From: CAIUPE01 sp037131735
Lineage (GTDB): Bacteria > Pseudomonadota > Alphaproteobacteria > Rhizobiales > Beijerinckiaceae
Length of the DNA stretch: 64,000 nucleotides
Assembly: GCA_037131735.1 (NCBI GenBank)
Contig: JBAXQM010000002.1
Coordinates: 124,001 to 188,000, forward strand
Direction of reading: 5' to 3'
Position 1 is the stretch's first letter, and the number at the start of each line of letters is the position of its first letter. The notes below the pieces were generated by a model. That model saw nothing but the letters and a program-made list of their open reading frames with translations. It was not told where the DNA came from and did no database searches. The position numbers and the translations under genes are program-made. Positions 26,753 through 35,203 of the stretch are shown here, one piece after another.

Positions 26753-27598
26753 TTATTGCTTCAGAAGCTGGAGCACGGTGTTCGGTGCTTGGTTGGCCTG
26801 AGCGAGCATAGCCGTTGCTGCCTGCTGAATAACCTGGCGCTTAGCCAATTCTGCAGTTGCTTCACCGTAGTTCGTATCTTCAATGCGGCTTCTGGACTCA
26901 GACATATGCGTGGAGTTATTCGACATATTGTCGGCGGCATATGTTAGGCGGTTGATCATCGCGCCCATACCAGCGCGGGCGGCGCTGATTGTATTGATTG
27001 CGGAATCAATTTTCGCAAGCGAATCAGACGCTGAATCGGCGGTTGTGAGGTTGATGTCGGCTGTGCTGACAAGACCTGACCCGAGACCGGTTTCTGATGC
27101 CGCACCAAGATATACCGACGCGCCGAATGTCACTTCATCATCAGGCGTTGGTCCAAGTTGGAAACGAAGCGACGTCACGCCGCCATTCAAAATGGCCATA
27201 TTGTTCCATTTTGTGTTCGCAGCGATCAATCCGATTTGGGCAATCAACTGTTTGCTTTCGATTTCAAGATTTGAGCGATCACCGGAGCCATATGTTTCGT
27301 TGGCGCTTTGAACGGCGAGTTCTCGCATTCGTTGGAGCATATTAGTGATCGCATTTGTTGCACCTTCAAAGGTTTGCACCATGGAGATGCCATCATTCGC
27401 ATTGCGGACCGCTTGGTTTAGACTTCTGATTTGTCCGGTGAGGCGAGATACAATTGCCAAACCTGCGGCGTCGTCCGCTGCGGAGTTGATGCGCTTACCA
27501 GTGGACAATTGTTCCATGGCGCGTTGCAGGCTTTTCGAATTCTGGGTCAAAGCGCTCTGAGCAATGAGCGACGACGCATTCGTATTAATGACAGTCAT
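26753..27598 (-). CDS. fliC: flagellin 1
   Basis: Filament subunit exported by the flagellar type III system. At 281 aa it is a compact flagellin: N-terminal D0/D1 starting MTVINTNASSLIAQSALTQN with LSTGKRINSAADDAAGLAI, a short variable centre (about residues 135-190), and a C-terminal D1/D0 with ESRSRIEDTNYGEATAEL and AQANQAPNTVLQLLKQ. It is more diverged from flagellins 2 and 3 than those are from each other. A sigma-54 promoter lies at 27644-27659. It is followed by licD-like, tagD and tagF-like genes in the same direction. Confidence 0.95.
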   Translation of the reverse strand: MTVINTNASSLIAQSALTQNSKSLQRAMEQLSTGKRINSAADDAAGLAIVSRLTGQIRSLNQAVRNANDGISMVQTFEGATNAITNMLQRMRELAVQSANETYGSGDRSNLEIESKQLIAQIGLIAANTKWNNMAILNGGVTSLRFQLGPTPDDEVTFGASVYLGAASETGLGSGLVSTADINLTTADSASDSLAKIDSAINTISAARAGMGAMINRLTYAADNMSNNSTHMSESRSRIEDTNYGEATAELAKRQVIQQAATAMLAQANQAPNTVLQLLKQ

Positions 27599-27643
27599 AG
27601 TAGAACCCCCGTTTTGGGTCGTTGCGATAATCCGACCAACAGC

Positions 27644-27659
27644 AGCAAGTTCTATGCCA
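27644..27659 (-). promoter_or_regulatory. sigma-54 promoter of flagellin 1
   Basis: Minus strand TGGCATAGAACTTGCT fits the -24/-12 consensus with GG and GC ten bases apart. The start codon at 27598 would follow a leader of about 35 bases. Confidence 0.8.
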
Positions 27660-27896
27660 GCAGATTTTCTTACGGGGCGGCTGTTTCCAAGTTGACCTTT
27701 TGAATGGGACTTTTCCGAATATCGGCCTATGCATTATGTATAGAGGGCTGCCGATGCCGCAGGAGATTTGAATTTTTCCCTTTTTAACATATTGAAATAA
27801 TTACATTTTTTTAAAAACAGGCAGATTTTTATGCCTTTATTTCACGATCAAGCTTCCACGAATTAAAAATATATTGTGGCGCGCCGTTAATACCAG

Positions 27897-27916
27897 TGTT
27901 CGCATTCGGGCGAACA
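27897..27916. promoter_or_regulatory. inverted repeat upstream of flagellin 2
   Basis: TGTTCGC and GCGAACA are perfect seven-base arms around a six-base spacer, about 60 bases before the flagellin 2 start. It could be a protein-binding site or a hairpin in the leader. No convincing sigma-54 element was found between flagellins 1 and 2 on the plus strand. Confidence 0.4.
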
Positions 27917-27977
27917 TTAAAGTGTTTCAACGGTCCCCCACAGGCCTGTTGATCGATCAAAATTTTTGGAGATTAAC

Positions 27978-28820
27978 ATGACTTCGATAAACACGAATAT
28001 TTCGTCCCTACATGCGCAAGCCGCGCTGACAGCCAACTCGCGTGGCCTCCAGACGGCTATGGAAAGCCTTTCAACAGGTAAGCGGATCAACTCTGCTTCT
28101 GATGACGCGGCCGGGTTAACCATTTCAGTTAACTTTACAGGTCAGATCAAAAGCCTTCGTCAAGCCGTTCGCAATGCGAATGATGGCATCTCGATGGTGC
28201 AGACTTTCGAAGGCGCAACCAATGCCATCACCAATATGTTGCAGAGAATGCGCGAATTGGCGATCCAGGCTTCGAACAGCACCTACGCATCCTCAGATCG
28301 AAGCAATCTGGACGCAGAAAGCAAACAGTTGATTGCGCAGATTGCTACAATCGCCACCAATACGAAGTGGAACGGTCAGGCCCTCTTGGCCGGCAGCGTC
28401 TCCACTGTAACCTTCCAGTTGGGTGCCGCATCTTCAGACTCAGTTGAATTTGCGTCGTCAGTGTTTCTTGGCGATGCATCGTCAACCGGTTTGGGTTCAG
28501 GTCTTATCGGTTCAGCCGACGTTGATTTGTCTACGTCAACCGGAGCAATTTCCGCACTCGATACGATTGATACGGCCATTTCGAATGTGAGCAGTGCACG
28601 TGCCGGCATGGGTGCGATGATCAACCGCTTATCCTATGCGGCTGATAATCTCACAAATACCGCAACTCATTTGGCCGAATCCCGTAGCCGAATTGAGGAT
28701 ACGGACTATTCCGAAGCAACTGCAGAGCTGTCGAAGCGACAGGTTATCCAGCAGGCTGCAACGGCAATGCTTGCCCAAGCAAATCAACAACCGCAGATGG
28801 TTCTGCAGCTGTTGAAGTAA
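27978..28820 (+). CDS. fliC: flagellin 2
   Basis: Filament subunit of 280 aa. N-terminal MTSINTNISSLHAQAALTAN and STGKRINSASDDAAGLTI; C-terminal ESRSRIEDTDYSEATAEL and AQANQQPQMVLQLLK. The central segment (about 135-195) is Ser/Thr-rich and would be surface exposed, suitable for O-glycosylation. I use the ATG at 27978, with GGAG seven bases upstream, not the TTG at 27966. It is divergent from flagellin 1 and closely similar to flagellin 3. Confidence 0.95.
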   Translation: MTSINTNISSLHAQAALTANSRGLQTAMESLSTGKRINSASDDAAGLTISVNFTGQIKSLRQAVRNANDGISMVQTFEGATNAITNMLQRMRELAIQASNSTYASSDRSNLDAESKQLIAQIATIATNTKWNGQALLAGSVSTVTFQLGAASSDSVEFASSVFLGDASSTGLGSGLIGSADVDLSTSTGAISALDTIDTAISNVSSARAGMGAMINRLSYAADNLTNTATHLAESRSRIEDTDYSEATAELSKRQVIQQAATAMLAQANQQPQMVLQLLK

Positions 28821-28828
28821 GCGCAGCA

Positions 28829-28864
28829 TATACTTAGCGATAGCCCCCACCGTCGCTAAGCATA
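28829..28864 (+). terminator. hairpin between flagellins 2 and 3
   Basis: CTTAGCGA and TCGCTAAG pair around a 12-base loop, and the stem can extend by four more positions with one mismatch. It is followed by catattttg. It may partly terminate or stabilise the 3' end of the flagellin 2 message. Confidence 0.55.
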
Positions 28865-28926
28865 TTTTGACGATGATTGCGAACAAGGATCTCGTAGGAC
28901 AAACTTTCTAAACACAGGAGTGGGGT

Positions 28927-29766
28927 ATGGTCACTATCAACACAAATATAAGTTCACTTAAAGCGCAGGCTTCGCTTGCCACCAATGAAGTGAATTTACG
29001 GAATGCCATGGAAAGTTTGTCCACGGGAAAGCGAATAAATAGTGCTGCAGATGATGCAGCAGGCTTGACAATTGCTGTTAATTTTACGGGCCAAATCAGA
29101 AGTCTGAGGCAGTCGGTTCGAAATGCAAATGACGGCATTTCAATGGTTCAGACTTTTGAAGGCGCAACAAATGCAATTACAAGCATGTTGCAGAGAATGC
29201 GGGAGTTGGCGATTCAGGCTGCAAACAGCACCTACTCGTCGACAGATCGTACGAACCTAAATACGGAAAGTAGCCAGTTGATCCAGCAGATTTCTTTGAT
29301 CGCGACAAACACAAAATGGAACGATCAAGCACTTCTGACGGGTAGCGTATCATCGATAACGTTCCAGCTGGGCACATCATCATCGGACGCGATTGATTTT
29401 GCATCCTCAGTCTTCCTTGGTGACGCGTCCTCTGGTTTGGGTTCAGGCCTTATTGCATCAGGAGATGTTGACTTAACAACCGCGACCGGTGCTGCCTCAG
29501 CCCTCGATACAATTGATACTGCTATCTCAAATGTCAGCAGCGCGCGCGCAGGCATGGGGGCGATTGTTAACCGTCTCACCTATGCGGCGGACAACCTAAC
29601 GAATAATGCGACCCACTTGTCGGAGTCGCGGAGTAGAATTGAGGATACCGATTACGCGCAAGCGACCACTGAATTGTCAAAGAGCCAGGTGATCCAACAG
29701 GCTTCGACGGCAATGCTTGCGCAAGCCAATCAGCAGCCGCAACTTGTTCTAGCGTTGCTGAAATAG
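28927..29766 (+). CDS. fliC: flagellin 3
   Basis: A 279-aa flagellin starting MVTINTNISSLKAQASLATN, with STGKRINSAADDAAGLTI and ending AQANQQPQLVLALLK. It is a close paralogue of flagellin 2, evidently from tandem duplication, with a Ser-rich central loop. AGGAG lies eight bases before the ATG. No separate promoter is evident in the 106-base gap, so it may be read from the flagellin 2 promoter through the intervening hairpin. Confidence 0.95.
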   Translation: MVTINTNISSLKAQASLATNEVNLRNAMESLSTGKRINSAADDAAGLTIAVNFTGQIRSLRQSVRNANDGISMVQTFEGATNAITSMLQRMRELAIQAANSTYSSTDRTNLNTESSQLIQQISLIATNTKWNDQALLTGSVSSITFQLGTSSSDAIDFASSVFLGDASSGLGSGLIASGDVDLTTATGAASALDTIDTAISNVSSARAGMGAIVNRLTYAADNLTNNATHLSESRSRIEDTDYAQATTELSKSQVIQQASTAMLAQANQQPQLVLALLK

Positions 29767-29776
29767 CCGTGGGGGC

Positions 29777-29815
29777 ATGACGGACGACATTTTTCCTAAA
29801 AATGTCGTCCGTCAT
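29777..29815. terminator. perfect 18-bp hairpin after flagellin 3
   Basis: Two perfectly complementary 18-base arms (29777-29794 and 29798-29815, starting ATGACGGACGACATTTTT) flank a three-base loop, 11 bases after the flagellin 3 stop. The stem contains T and A runs at its tip and is not followed by a long T-run, so it may act as an RNA-stabilising 3' stem as well as a terminator. Confidence 0.75.
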
Positions 29816-29843
29816 TGCAATTTCAAGCGGGAATTCGATATTC

Positions 29844-29859
29844 TGGCCTAACTTTTGCT
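29844..29859 (+). promoter_or_regulatory. sigma-54 promoter of fliD
   Basis: TGGCCTAACTTTTGCT has GG and GC ten bases apart and the preferred TTGCT at -12. It lies 30 bases before the fliD start codon. Confidence 0.7.
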
Positions 29860-29888
29860 TATGTTTCTATAGTTAAGGAGCTAAAGCA

Positions 29889-31430
29889 ATGGTAACGAGT
29901 TCAACCAGCTCAAACAGTTTAGCGAGTATCGGCAGTAGCATCGTCAACAATTTGACGGGCGGGAGCGTTGATATTCAATCGCTGGCCCAGCAACTGACCG
30001 ACGCCTCGAAAGCACCGCGTCAAGCGCTTATCGATGCGGAAAGCAAGGCGACTGACGCCAAAATCTCCTCGCTCGGAAAGATTACGTCTGTTGCGAATGA
30101 CTTCCAAAAATCCCTGACGGATCTCGGTGATCCGCGCGCGTTAGGCTACAGCCCGCAAAGTTCAAATCCGGCCGCGGCCGATTTCTCATTTTCGTCTTTT
30201 GCCGATCCGAAGCCCGTTAACTTCTCATTCGTCGTGAAGCAGTTGGCTACGATGAATACGGTTACATTTCCGCCGGTTAACTCGTCTGATTATCTGGTTG
30301 GTGACGCCGGGGCCGATAGCGGAACACTTACGATTAAGAAAGCCGATGGAACCGTTATCGACTATATCGACTTCTCATCAACCGATAAACTTACTGATCT
30401 TGCTGAAAAGATAAATGATTCAGGTAAGACGAACAGTAACGGTTTGGTTGCAACGATATTGACGAATGCCGAGGACTCGAGTGGAAACAAGTATCAGAGC
30501 CTTCAGATATCGAGGGGTACCGGTTCGGATAAAAACTTTTCGATCGAGTTAACGTTCAATAAAGATGGAAGTGAATTCACAGACGAGACGGCTTTAACGG
30601 TCAACACGAATGACGATCTGAATTCAAGCAGTGGAACGAATGCGATAATTCTGTCGGGGAGCTATATCGACAAAACAACGAATGAATTGAAATTCCAAAA
30701 TACATTCGAATCCAGCTCAAATACATTCACAGATCTAATTTCAGGCGTGAATATCAGTGTAAAATCAACAACAGCGAATAACGCGCCCGTAAATATATCA
30801 TCGACCGCTAATCTCGATAAGCTTCTCAATTCTTTGCAGGTCATTATTGATGGGTACAATAACATCCTCAATACCGTAAAGGCCGAAACAAAATATGATT
30901 CGTCGGCGGACAAGCGTGGTGGCTTGTCGAATATCACCGTAGCAAAGACCTTTATTCAGAAACTTCAGAAACTTACAACGACGCAATTCCCAGATGGGAA
31001 TGGAAAAACCTACACATTGGCCGATATCGGCGTGAAGACGAAAGTCTCAGACGGGACACTTTATATTGATGTCGATAGTGCGAGTAAAAAAATTCAGACT
31101 AATCCAGAAATTTTCTTGGCGGTGATCGCATCGAAGAACACAAGCACAACGTCCACCGATCCAACCGGCGCCATTGATCAAATGAAACTTTTAAACAATA
31201 TCATTGTTGGCGAAGGATCAGATTTCTCTGTATTGCTCAGTAAAGCTGAAAATCAGGAAAAAGATAAAATTTCAGAAGAGCAGTCAAAGCTTGATCAAGA
31301 AATGGATTCAATGAAGACAAGGTATATGAACCAATTTATCTCTATGCAGAGTATTCTTAGCGCGTCTAAATCCGATCAGAGCAGCTTGACAAGTATGATG
31401 GCTTCTTGGAATGCAAGCTTGAAGAACTAA
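29889..31430 (+). CDS. fliD: flagellar cap protein (hook-associated protein 2)
   Basis: Forms the cap that folds flagellin at the filament tip. It is 513 aa. The N-terminal FliD_N region has GGSVDIQSLAQQLTDASKAP, and the C-terminal coiled coil includes QMKLLNNIIVGEGSDFS and MDSMKTRYMNQFISMQSIL followed by ASWNASLKN. The middle is beta-rich, Ser/Thr/Asn-rich and would be exposed. It follows flagellin 3 and has its own sigma-54 promoter. A start with AAGGAG upstream (29875-29880) supports the ATG at 29889. Confidence 0.92.
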   Translation: MVTSSTSSNSLASIGSSIVNNLTGGSVDIQSLAQQLTDASKAPRQALIDAESKATDAKISSLGKITSVANDFQKSLTDLGDPRALGYSPQSSNPAAADFSFSSFADPKPVNFSFVVKQLATMNTVTFPPVNSSDYLVGDAGADSGTLTIKKADGTVIDYIDFSSTDKLTDLAEKINDSGKTNSNGLVATILTNAEDSSGNKYQSLQISRGTGSDKNFSIELTFNKDGSEFTDETALTVNTNDDLNSSSGTNAIILSGSYIDKTTNELKFQNTFESSSNTFTDLISGVNISVKSTTANNAPVNISSTANLDKLLNSLQVIIDGYNNILNTVKAETKYDSSADKRGGLSNITVAKTFIQKLQKLTTTQFPDGNGKTYTLADIGVKTKVSDGTLYIDVDSASKKIQTNPEIFLAVIASKNTSTTSTDPTGAIDQMKLLNNIIVGEGSDFSVLLSKAENQEKDKISEEQSKLDQEMDSMKTRYMNQFISMQSILSASKSDQSSLTSMMASWNASLKN

Positions 31431-31494
31431 AAGAATTATTGATCAAAATATTTGATTTGGGTAAATTTGGCCTAGCACTATAGGGATTGCCCAT

Positions 31495-32544
31495 TTGTCT
31501 TCTCAGAACCAATCTCTTAATACGGAAAATATTTCTGAAGCGGACCGGATTGATGGTCTGAGCCGTCTCATTAAAGAATATGATAATTTAAAAACGCAGA
31601 AGGCGGACGGCTCTAACCTTAAGCGGCGTCAAATGCTGCTTTCGCTTTGGGGTGCTCTCGTCCTGGCGCGTAAGGACCCATCGCAACCGATTGACGCCCA
31701 GCCTGTTTCTCCTGAAGGGGAATCAGGGATTGAGCCGCAAGCGTCCGACGTTGATCCTCCTCCAAGCATTGATTTGCATGACAAAGCAGATGACTTATTA
31801 GCCTCTGGCTCTGTTGAGAGTTCTGACGAGATCAATCGCGAGAGCGAGACACAAGCCGCGGACGAACATCCCTCCGATCAGTCAGTCGTGGCTGCCTCTG
31901 ATCATCCACTTGTTGAAGCCACCTCGGATTCTGCGGGTGGTATCGAGATTTCCCAGGTTGAAGCGGCTGAGGACGATCAAGACTTGTCTCATGAGCCACA
32001 ACAGGGCCATGACTCCCACCCACCTATTCTGACCGTGCTTGAGCAGTCAGATGAGGTTACGCCCAACACGCTTATGCCTTCATTGAGTGAGGAACAGAGT
32101 AAGTCAACTCAGACTACTCACGAGATCAGAGTTATTGATAAGCAAGTAGAGACAACAATTACCATACAAGATTATACTGAGGGAAATTCGTCGTCGAGTA
32201 CTGAGATAGGCGTCACACAATTGCCATCGCCGATAGAAACATCTCTCGCAAGGATATTCGACGTCGATGAGTCCAAAGAACAATCCCATTTAGAAATTAA
32301 AAGCGTACCCGCTACGCCGCCTTTGGCTGATAGTTCGGTGATTAATAATTCTGAAAAGTTGGTTTTGGTTGAAAAAGATCGCTCTCATCTTGTTCGCTTA
32401 AAGCTATTGAAGACTGGCGTACTCCACGATCTGGTTTTGCCACAAGGCACAATTGTGTCCACACTTGCTGCGGATGCGGAAGAACTGATCGCAAGTGGTA
32501 CGGCTGAAAAATTACTTATACAAATCGACCCCGAAGACGAATAA
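31495..32544 (+). CDS. acidic low-complexity protein downstream of fliD
   Basis: A 349-aa protein of unknown function. It has a helical N-terminal part (residues about 1-65, with DGLSRLIKEYDNLKTQK and RRQMLLSLWGALVLARK), then a long acidic, Ser/Glu/Asp/Pro-rich disordered stretch (70-275) and a compact C-terminal part with DRSHLVRLKLLKTG. The start appears to be TTG at 31495, with AGGGA eight bases upstream; no better ATG is available. The place after fliD is where fliS or fliT chaperones usually stand, so the N-terminal helices might act as a secretion chaperone, but this is only positional inference. Confidence 0.65.
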   Translation: MSSQNQSLNTENISEADRIDGLSRLIKEYDNLKTQKADGSNLKRRQMLLSLWGALVLARKDPSQPIDAQPVSPEGESGIEPQASDVDPPPSIDLHDKADDLLASGSVESSDEINRESETQAADEHPSDQSVVAASDHPLVEATSDSAGGIEISQVEAAEDDQDLSHEPQQGHDSHPPILTVLEQSDEVTPNTLMPSLSEEQSKSTQTTHEIRVIDKQVETTITIQDYTEGNSSSSTEIGVTQLPSPIETSLARIFDVDESKEQSHLEIKSVPATPPLADSSVINNSEKLVLVEKDRSHLVRLKLLKTGVLHDLVLPQGTIVSTLAADAEELIASGTAEKLLIQIDPEDE

Positions 32545-32559
32545 GTAAGTTCTTGGCGA

Positions 32560-33636
32560 TTACGATTGACGTAATCCCTCGGTCGCTGCGCGTGTGACGA
32601 CACCTTTCTTCGACTGTTGATCCAATGCACCCGCATCGGGACTCCATTGGCTCGCGCGATCAAGAAATTTTGCAAGTGAATCAACACTAACGGGTCCGTT
32701 ATCGTCAACGGAGAAGCGGGCCGTTTGACCACTCGATTGTGGTTGAGTCATCGGCGCAGATTGTGCGGGAAGTCTGATTTCGCGGCGCGGTGTGAGCGTG
32801 AGAAGATCATCGTCAGCTTCGGCGGCGTCAGGTTGCGCTTCAAGCTTTTGATCGCGTTGAGGTGCTTGCTTGAAGAGAAGTGATTTGATTTTCGGCATCT
32901 CCGCTTTCAAACCGGAAAGCGGCTTTTGACCGGATGTTTCAAGTAGCGCCTCAACTAAAGTAGATTGCGGCTTTTGACGCGCGGCCACGAGCGTTGATTT
33001 TGCGAGCGTGAGCGCGGCCGGTGTCGCCGCCGTGCCATCATTGAATTTACGATCGAAGCGTTCATAAATCGTCGCAAGTGTTACGGGCGCGCCATTCGAA
33101 AAGAAAATTGATTTGTTGGCTTGCGCCGCCGCAGGCAACAGTGATGCGGCTGGTGCATTCGGGTTGTCGCGCATGCCATTCAGGAATTTTGCGGCACCGC
33201 CGGATCCCAAGAAATGCGCAAGATAGAGCTCTGTCGGTCCCTTTACCTGAACGCCTTGCGCTTGTAGGGCGCGAGCATTGTCGAGAGCAAAATGCGCGGC
33301 CATGCGCGCTGATATCTCGGGATTATTTCTAAGGTCGAGGATTTTTTGGCGATCATCAGGGGTCGTTATACCGCTGCGCAGAGCGGACGCCTCTCGCGTG
33401 AGGCCGGCCTCTTCGCCATGCTGCTCTATGACTTTCAGCCAAGTGTCCTTGGTAAACTGATACAAGCCGCGCGCTGAACTCGTAGGGGCCTGTGCGGTCG
33501 CATTGAAGCCGCTTTCTACCGCAGCTTGCTTATAGAGATAGTTGAAATTTACACCGGTCGCGTCAGCGGCCGTTCTGATCAGGTCAGAAAATGGATTGGC
33601 AGCTTGTCCTGCCGGCGTAGCGTCATTAACGATCAT
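32560..33636 (-). CDS. lytic transglycosylase, flagellar type
   Basis: A 358-aa protein with an SLT transglycosylase domain in residues about 20-190. AAVESGF contains the catalytic Glu, and SSARGLYQFTKDTWL is the conserved motif after it. The C-terminal half (200-358) is Pro/Ala/Gln-rich and likely disordered. It could open peptidoglycan for rod passage; in this cluster FlgJ (38954-39319) lacks a muramidase domain, so a separate enzyme is expected. No classical signal peptide is seen, so export through the flagellar system is possible. A sigma-54 promoter precedes it. Confidence 0.8.
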   Translation of the reverse strand: MIVNDATPAGQAANPFSDLIRTAADATGVNFNYLYKQAAVESGFNATAQAPTSSARGLYQFTKDTWLKVIEQHGEEAGLTREASALRSGITTPDDRQKILDLRNNPEISARMAAHFALDNARALQAQGVQVKGPTELYLAHFLGSGGAAKFLNGMRDNPNAPAASLLPAAAQANKSIFFSNGAPVTLATIYERFDRKFNDGTAATPAALTLAKSTLVAARQKPQSTLVEALLETSGQKPLSGLKAEMPKIKSLLFKQAPQRDQKLEAQPDAAEADDDLLTLTPRREIRLPAQSAPMTQPQSSGQTARFSVDDNGPVSVDSLAKFLDRASQWSPDAGALDQQSKKGVVTRAATEGLRQS

Positions 33637-33675
33637 GATCGGAAGAGAACCCCTAAATGATTTCCAATATTTTAA

Positions 33676-33691
33676 GGCAATTTTTATACCA
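33676..33691 (-). promoter_or_regulatory. sigma-54 promoter of the transglycosylase gene
   Basis: Minus strand TGGTATAAAAATTGCC has GG and GC ten bases apart and lies about 40 bases upstream of the start at 33636. Confidence 0.65.
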
Positions 33692-33801
33692 ATGGCGGCA
33701 GAAACCGTTCTATAGTGTAACGCTAAGGCGCCCCATTAGATTGGGTCGTGTATAGTTAATCAGGTTCGGGTTGCGTTCAGCCTTTCGGAGTGGCGTTTCT
33801 C

Positions 33802-34287
33802 ATGGATAGTATCTTTTCAATTGGCGCGTTTATTCTTCTTATTGGACTTATTGTCCTCGTGATCATTGTTCAGCAATTCCAACAAAATCGCCAATATGCT
33901 GAAATTCAGGCCCGGTTACGTGAGATCCGTGATGCTGAATTGCGGGAGCAAAAGGCCAACGCCCTCCGTGCGGAGCGTACGGCCGTTATGGATCCGGTCA
34001 CCATGCTTGAGGCGACGGTTCAGTCGCGTAAAGATAAATCCTTGACCGATGAAGAGCTCTATCAAGTTGAGTCCGCGCGAACCCGGGTGAAGGCCATAAC
34101 CGATGAACTGATGCATAATCAGCAATGGTTGGGTACGCCTTATGATCTCGAATGGCATGAATTACTGGAGCGCATCCCGCTTGTGCGCGGTGCTTTTTTA
34201 GCCGCGAATTTTGCTCCACCTCAGGCCGAATTGCCGACTCCCGAATCACAGGCGGCGGCATCGTCACCGCCAACTCCTCAGTCTTAG
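33802..34287 (+). CDS. single-pass membrane protein of unknown function
   Basis: A 161-aa protein from the ATG at 33802 (an in-frame GTG lies at 33790; GGAG lies at 33787-33790). Residues about 5-25 form a membrane segment (SIGAFILLIGLIVLVIIVQQ), followed by a coiled-coil stretch to about 60, a helical middle with DEELYQVESARTRVKAI, and a Pro/Ser/Ala-rich tail. It ends four bases from the convergent flgL. Not recognised; conserved flagellar membrane accessory proteins often look like this. Confidence 0.65.
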   Translation: MDSIFSIGAFILLIGLIVLVIIVQQFQQNRQYAEIQARLREIRDAELREQKANALRAERTAVMDPVTMLEATVQSRKDKSLTDEELYQVESARTRVKAITDELMHNQQWLGTPYDLEWHELLERIPLVRGAFLAANFAPPQAELPTPESQAAASSPPTPQS

Positions 34288-34291
34288 GACC

Positions 34292-35194
34292 TTATTTCAT
34301 AAAATTGAACAAGGTGAGTTGGCTAATCTTGGCAAAAACACTTTGCGCGGCTTGTAGCGTCAAAGATTTCTGCTGCAAGTCGCTCGCAAGTTGGGTCAAA
34401 TCCGCATCTTGAATGATTGATAATGTGGATTTGGTATTGAGCATTTGCGATTGCCGCGTCGTCTCCGCCGTTTCAACTTTTTGAAGCCGTGCACCACAGA
34501 TGGCCTGATAGGTTGATAAATGGCTCGTGGCCTCTTTCAAAGCAGGTAGAACATCGGACGACAGTTGGCCTTCCCTGAGAGAGCTTACAGCACTCTTGAC
34601 GATATCGAAAATAGACGTCGACTCCGAACCCTGACGACTTACATTCATGAACAGCTCGAGGCCGTTGCTCGAGGTTGGTGTCGATACACCTTGCGCAATC
34701 TCAACTTCTTTGCGGCCTGTATCACCTTGATAAGAAACCCCATCAACGGTTGACACAAAAGGTGGCTTACCACTTTTGTATCCAGCGAAAAGATAATCAC
34801 CATTGGCATCGACCGAGTTGCCCAGCGCGACTAATTGCTGGGACAATTGATCCATTTCTTCCGCAATAGCACCGCGCGCGATCGAGTCATTGGTGCCGTT
34901 GGCGCCTTGAATACCAAGCTCATTCAATCGCGTCACAATCGACGACACGGATGACAGGACCGCGTCTTCTTGTGCGAGGCGCGATTTAGCCATGCCGATA
35001 TTGCGGCCATATTGGTTCATGGCCGAGATCGACTGGTCCAATCTGTTGGCAACCGTATAGGCTCCCGGATCATCCGAAGGCGCAAGGAGCTTCTTGCCCG
35101 ATGAAACTTCCTCCTGAATACGGCCAATCTTTGTTTGAAGATCTGCCATACTCGTGATCTGCGATTGGTAGAATTGTTTCGTTCCGATTTGCAT
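34292..35194 (-). CDS. flgL: hook-filament junction protein 3
   Basis: Joins the hook to the filament with FlgK. It is 300 aa with flagellin-like ends: N-terminal MQIGTKQFYQSQITSMADLQ and EVSSGKKLLAPSDDPGAY; C-terminal STLSIIQDADLTQLASDLQQ and LTLQAAQSVFAKISQLTLF. The centre contains NGDYLFAGYKSGKPPF, typical of FlgL. It lies nine bases downstream of flgK on the same strand, the usual order. Confidence 0.95.
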   Translation of the reverse strand: MQIGTKQFYQSQITSMADLQTKIGRIQEEVSSGKKLLAPSDDPGAYTVANRLDQSISAMNQYGRNIGMAKSRLAQEDAVLSSVSSIVTRLNELGIQGANGTNDSIARGAIAEEMDQLSQQLVALGNSVDANGDYLFAGYKSGKPPFVSTVDGVSYQGDTGRKEVEIAQGVSTPTSSNGLELFMNVSRQGSESTSIFDIVKSAVSSLREGQLSSDVLPALKEATSHLSTYQAICGARLQKVETAETTRQSQMLNTKSTLSIIQDADLTQLASDLQQKSLTLQAAQSVFAKISQLTLFNFMK

Positions 35195-35203
35195 GTGTCA
35201 GCC

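Noticed and set aside
27931..27946. Sigma-54-like CGGTCCCCCACAGGCC before flagellin 2
   Set aside because: GG and GC are ten apart, but the -12 element lacks the TT and the -24 flank is poor.
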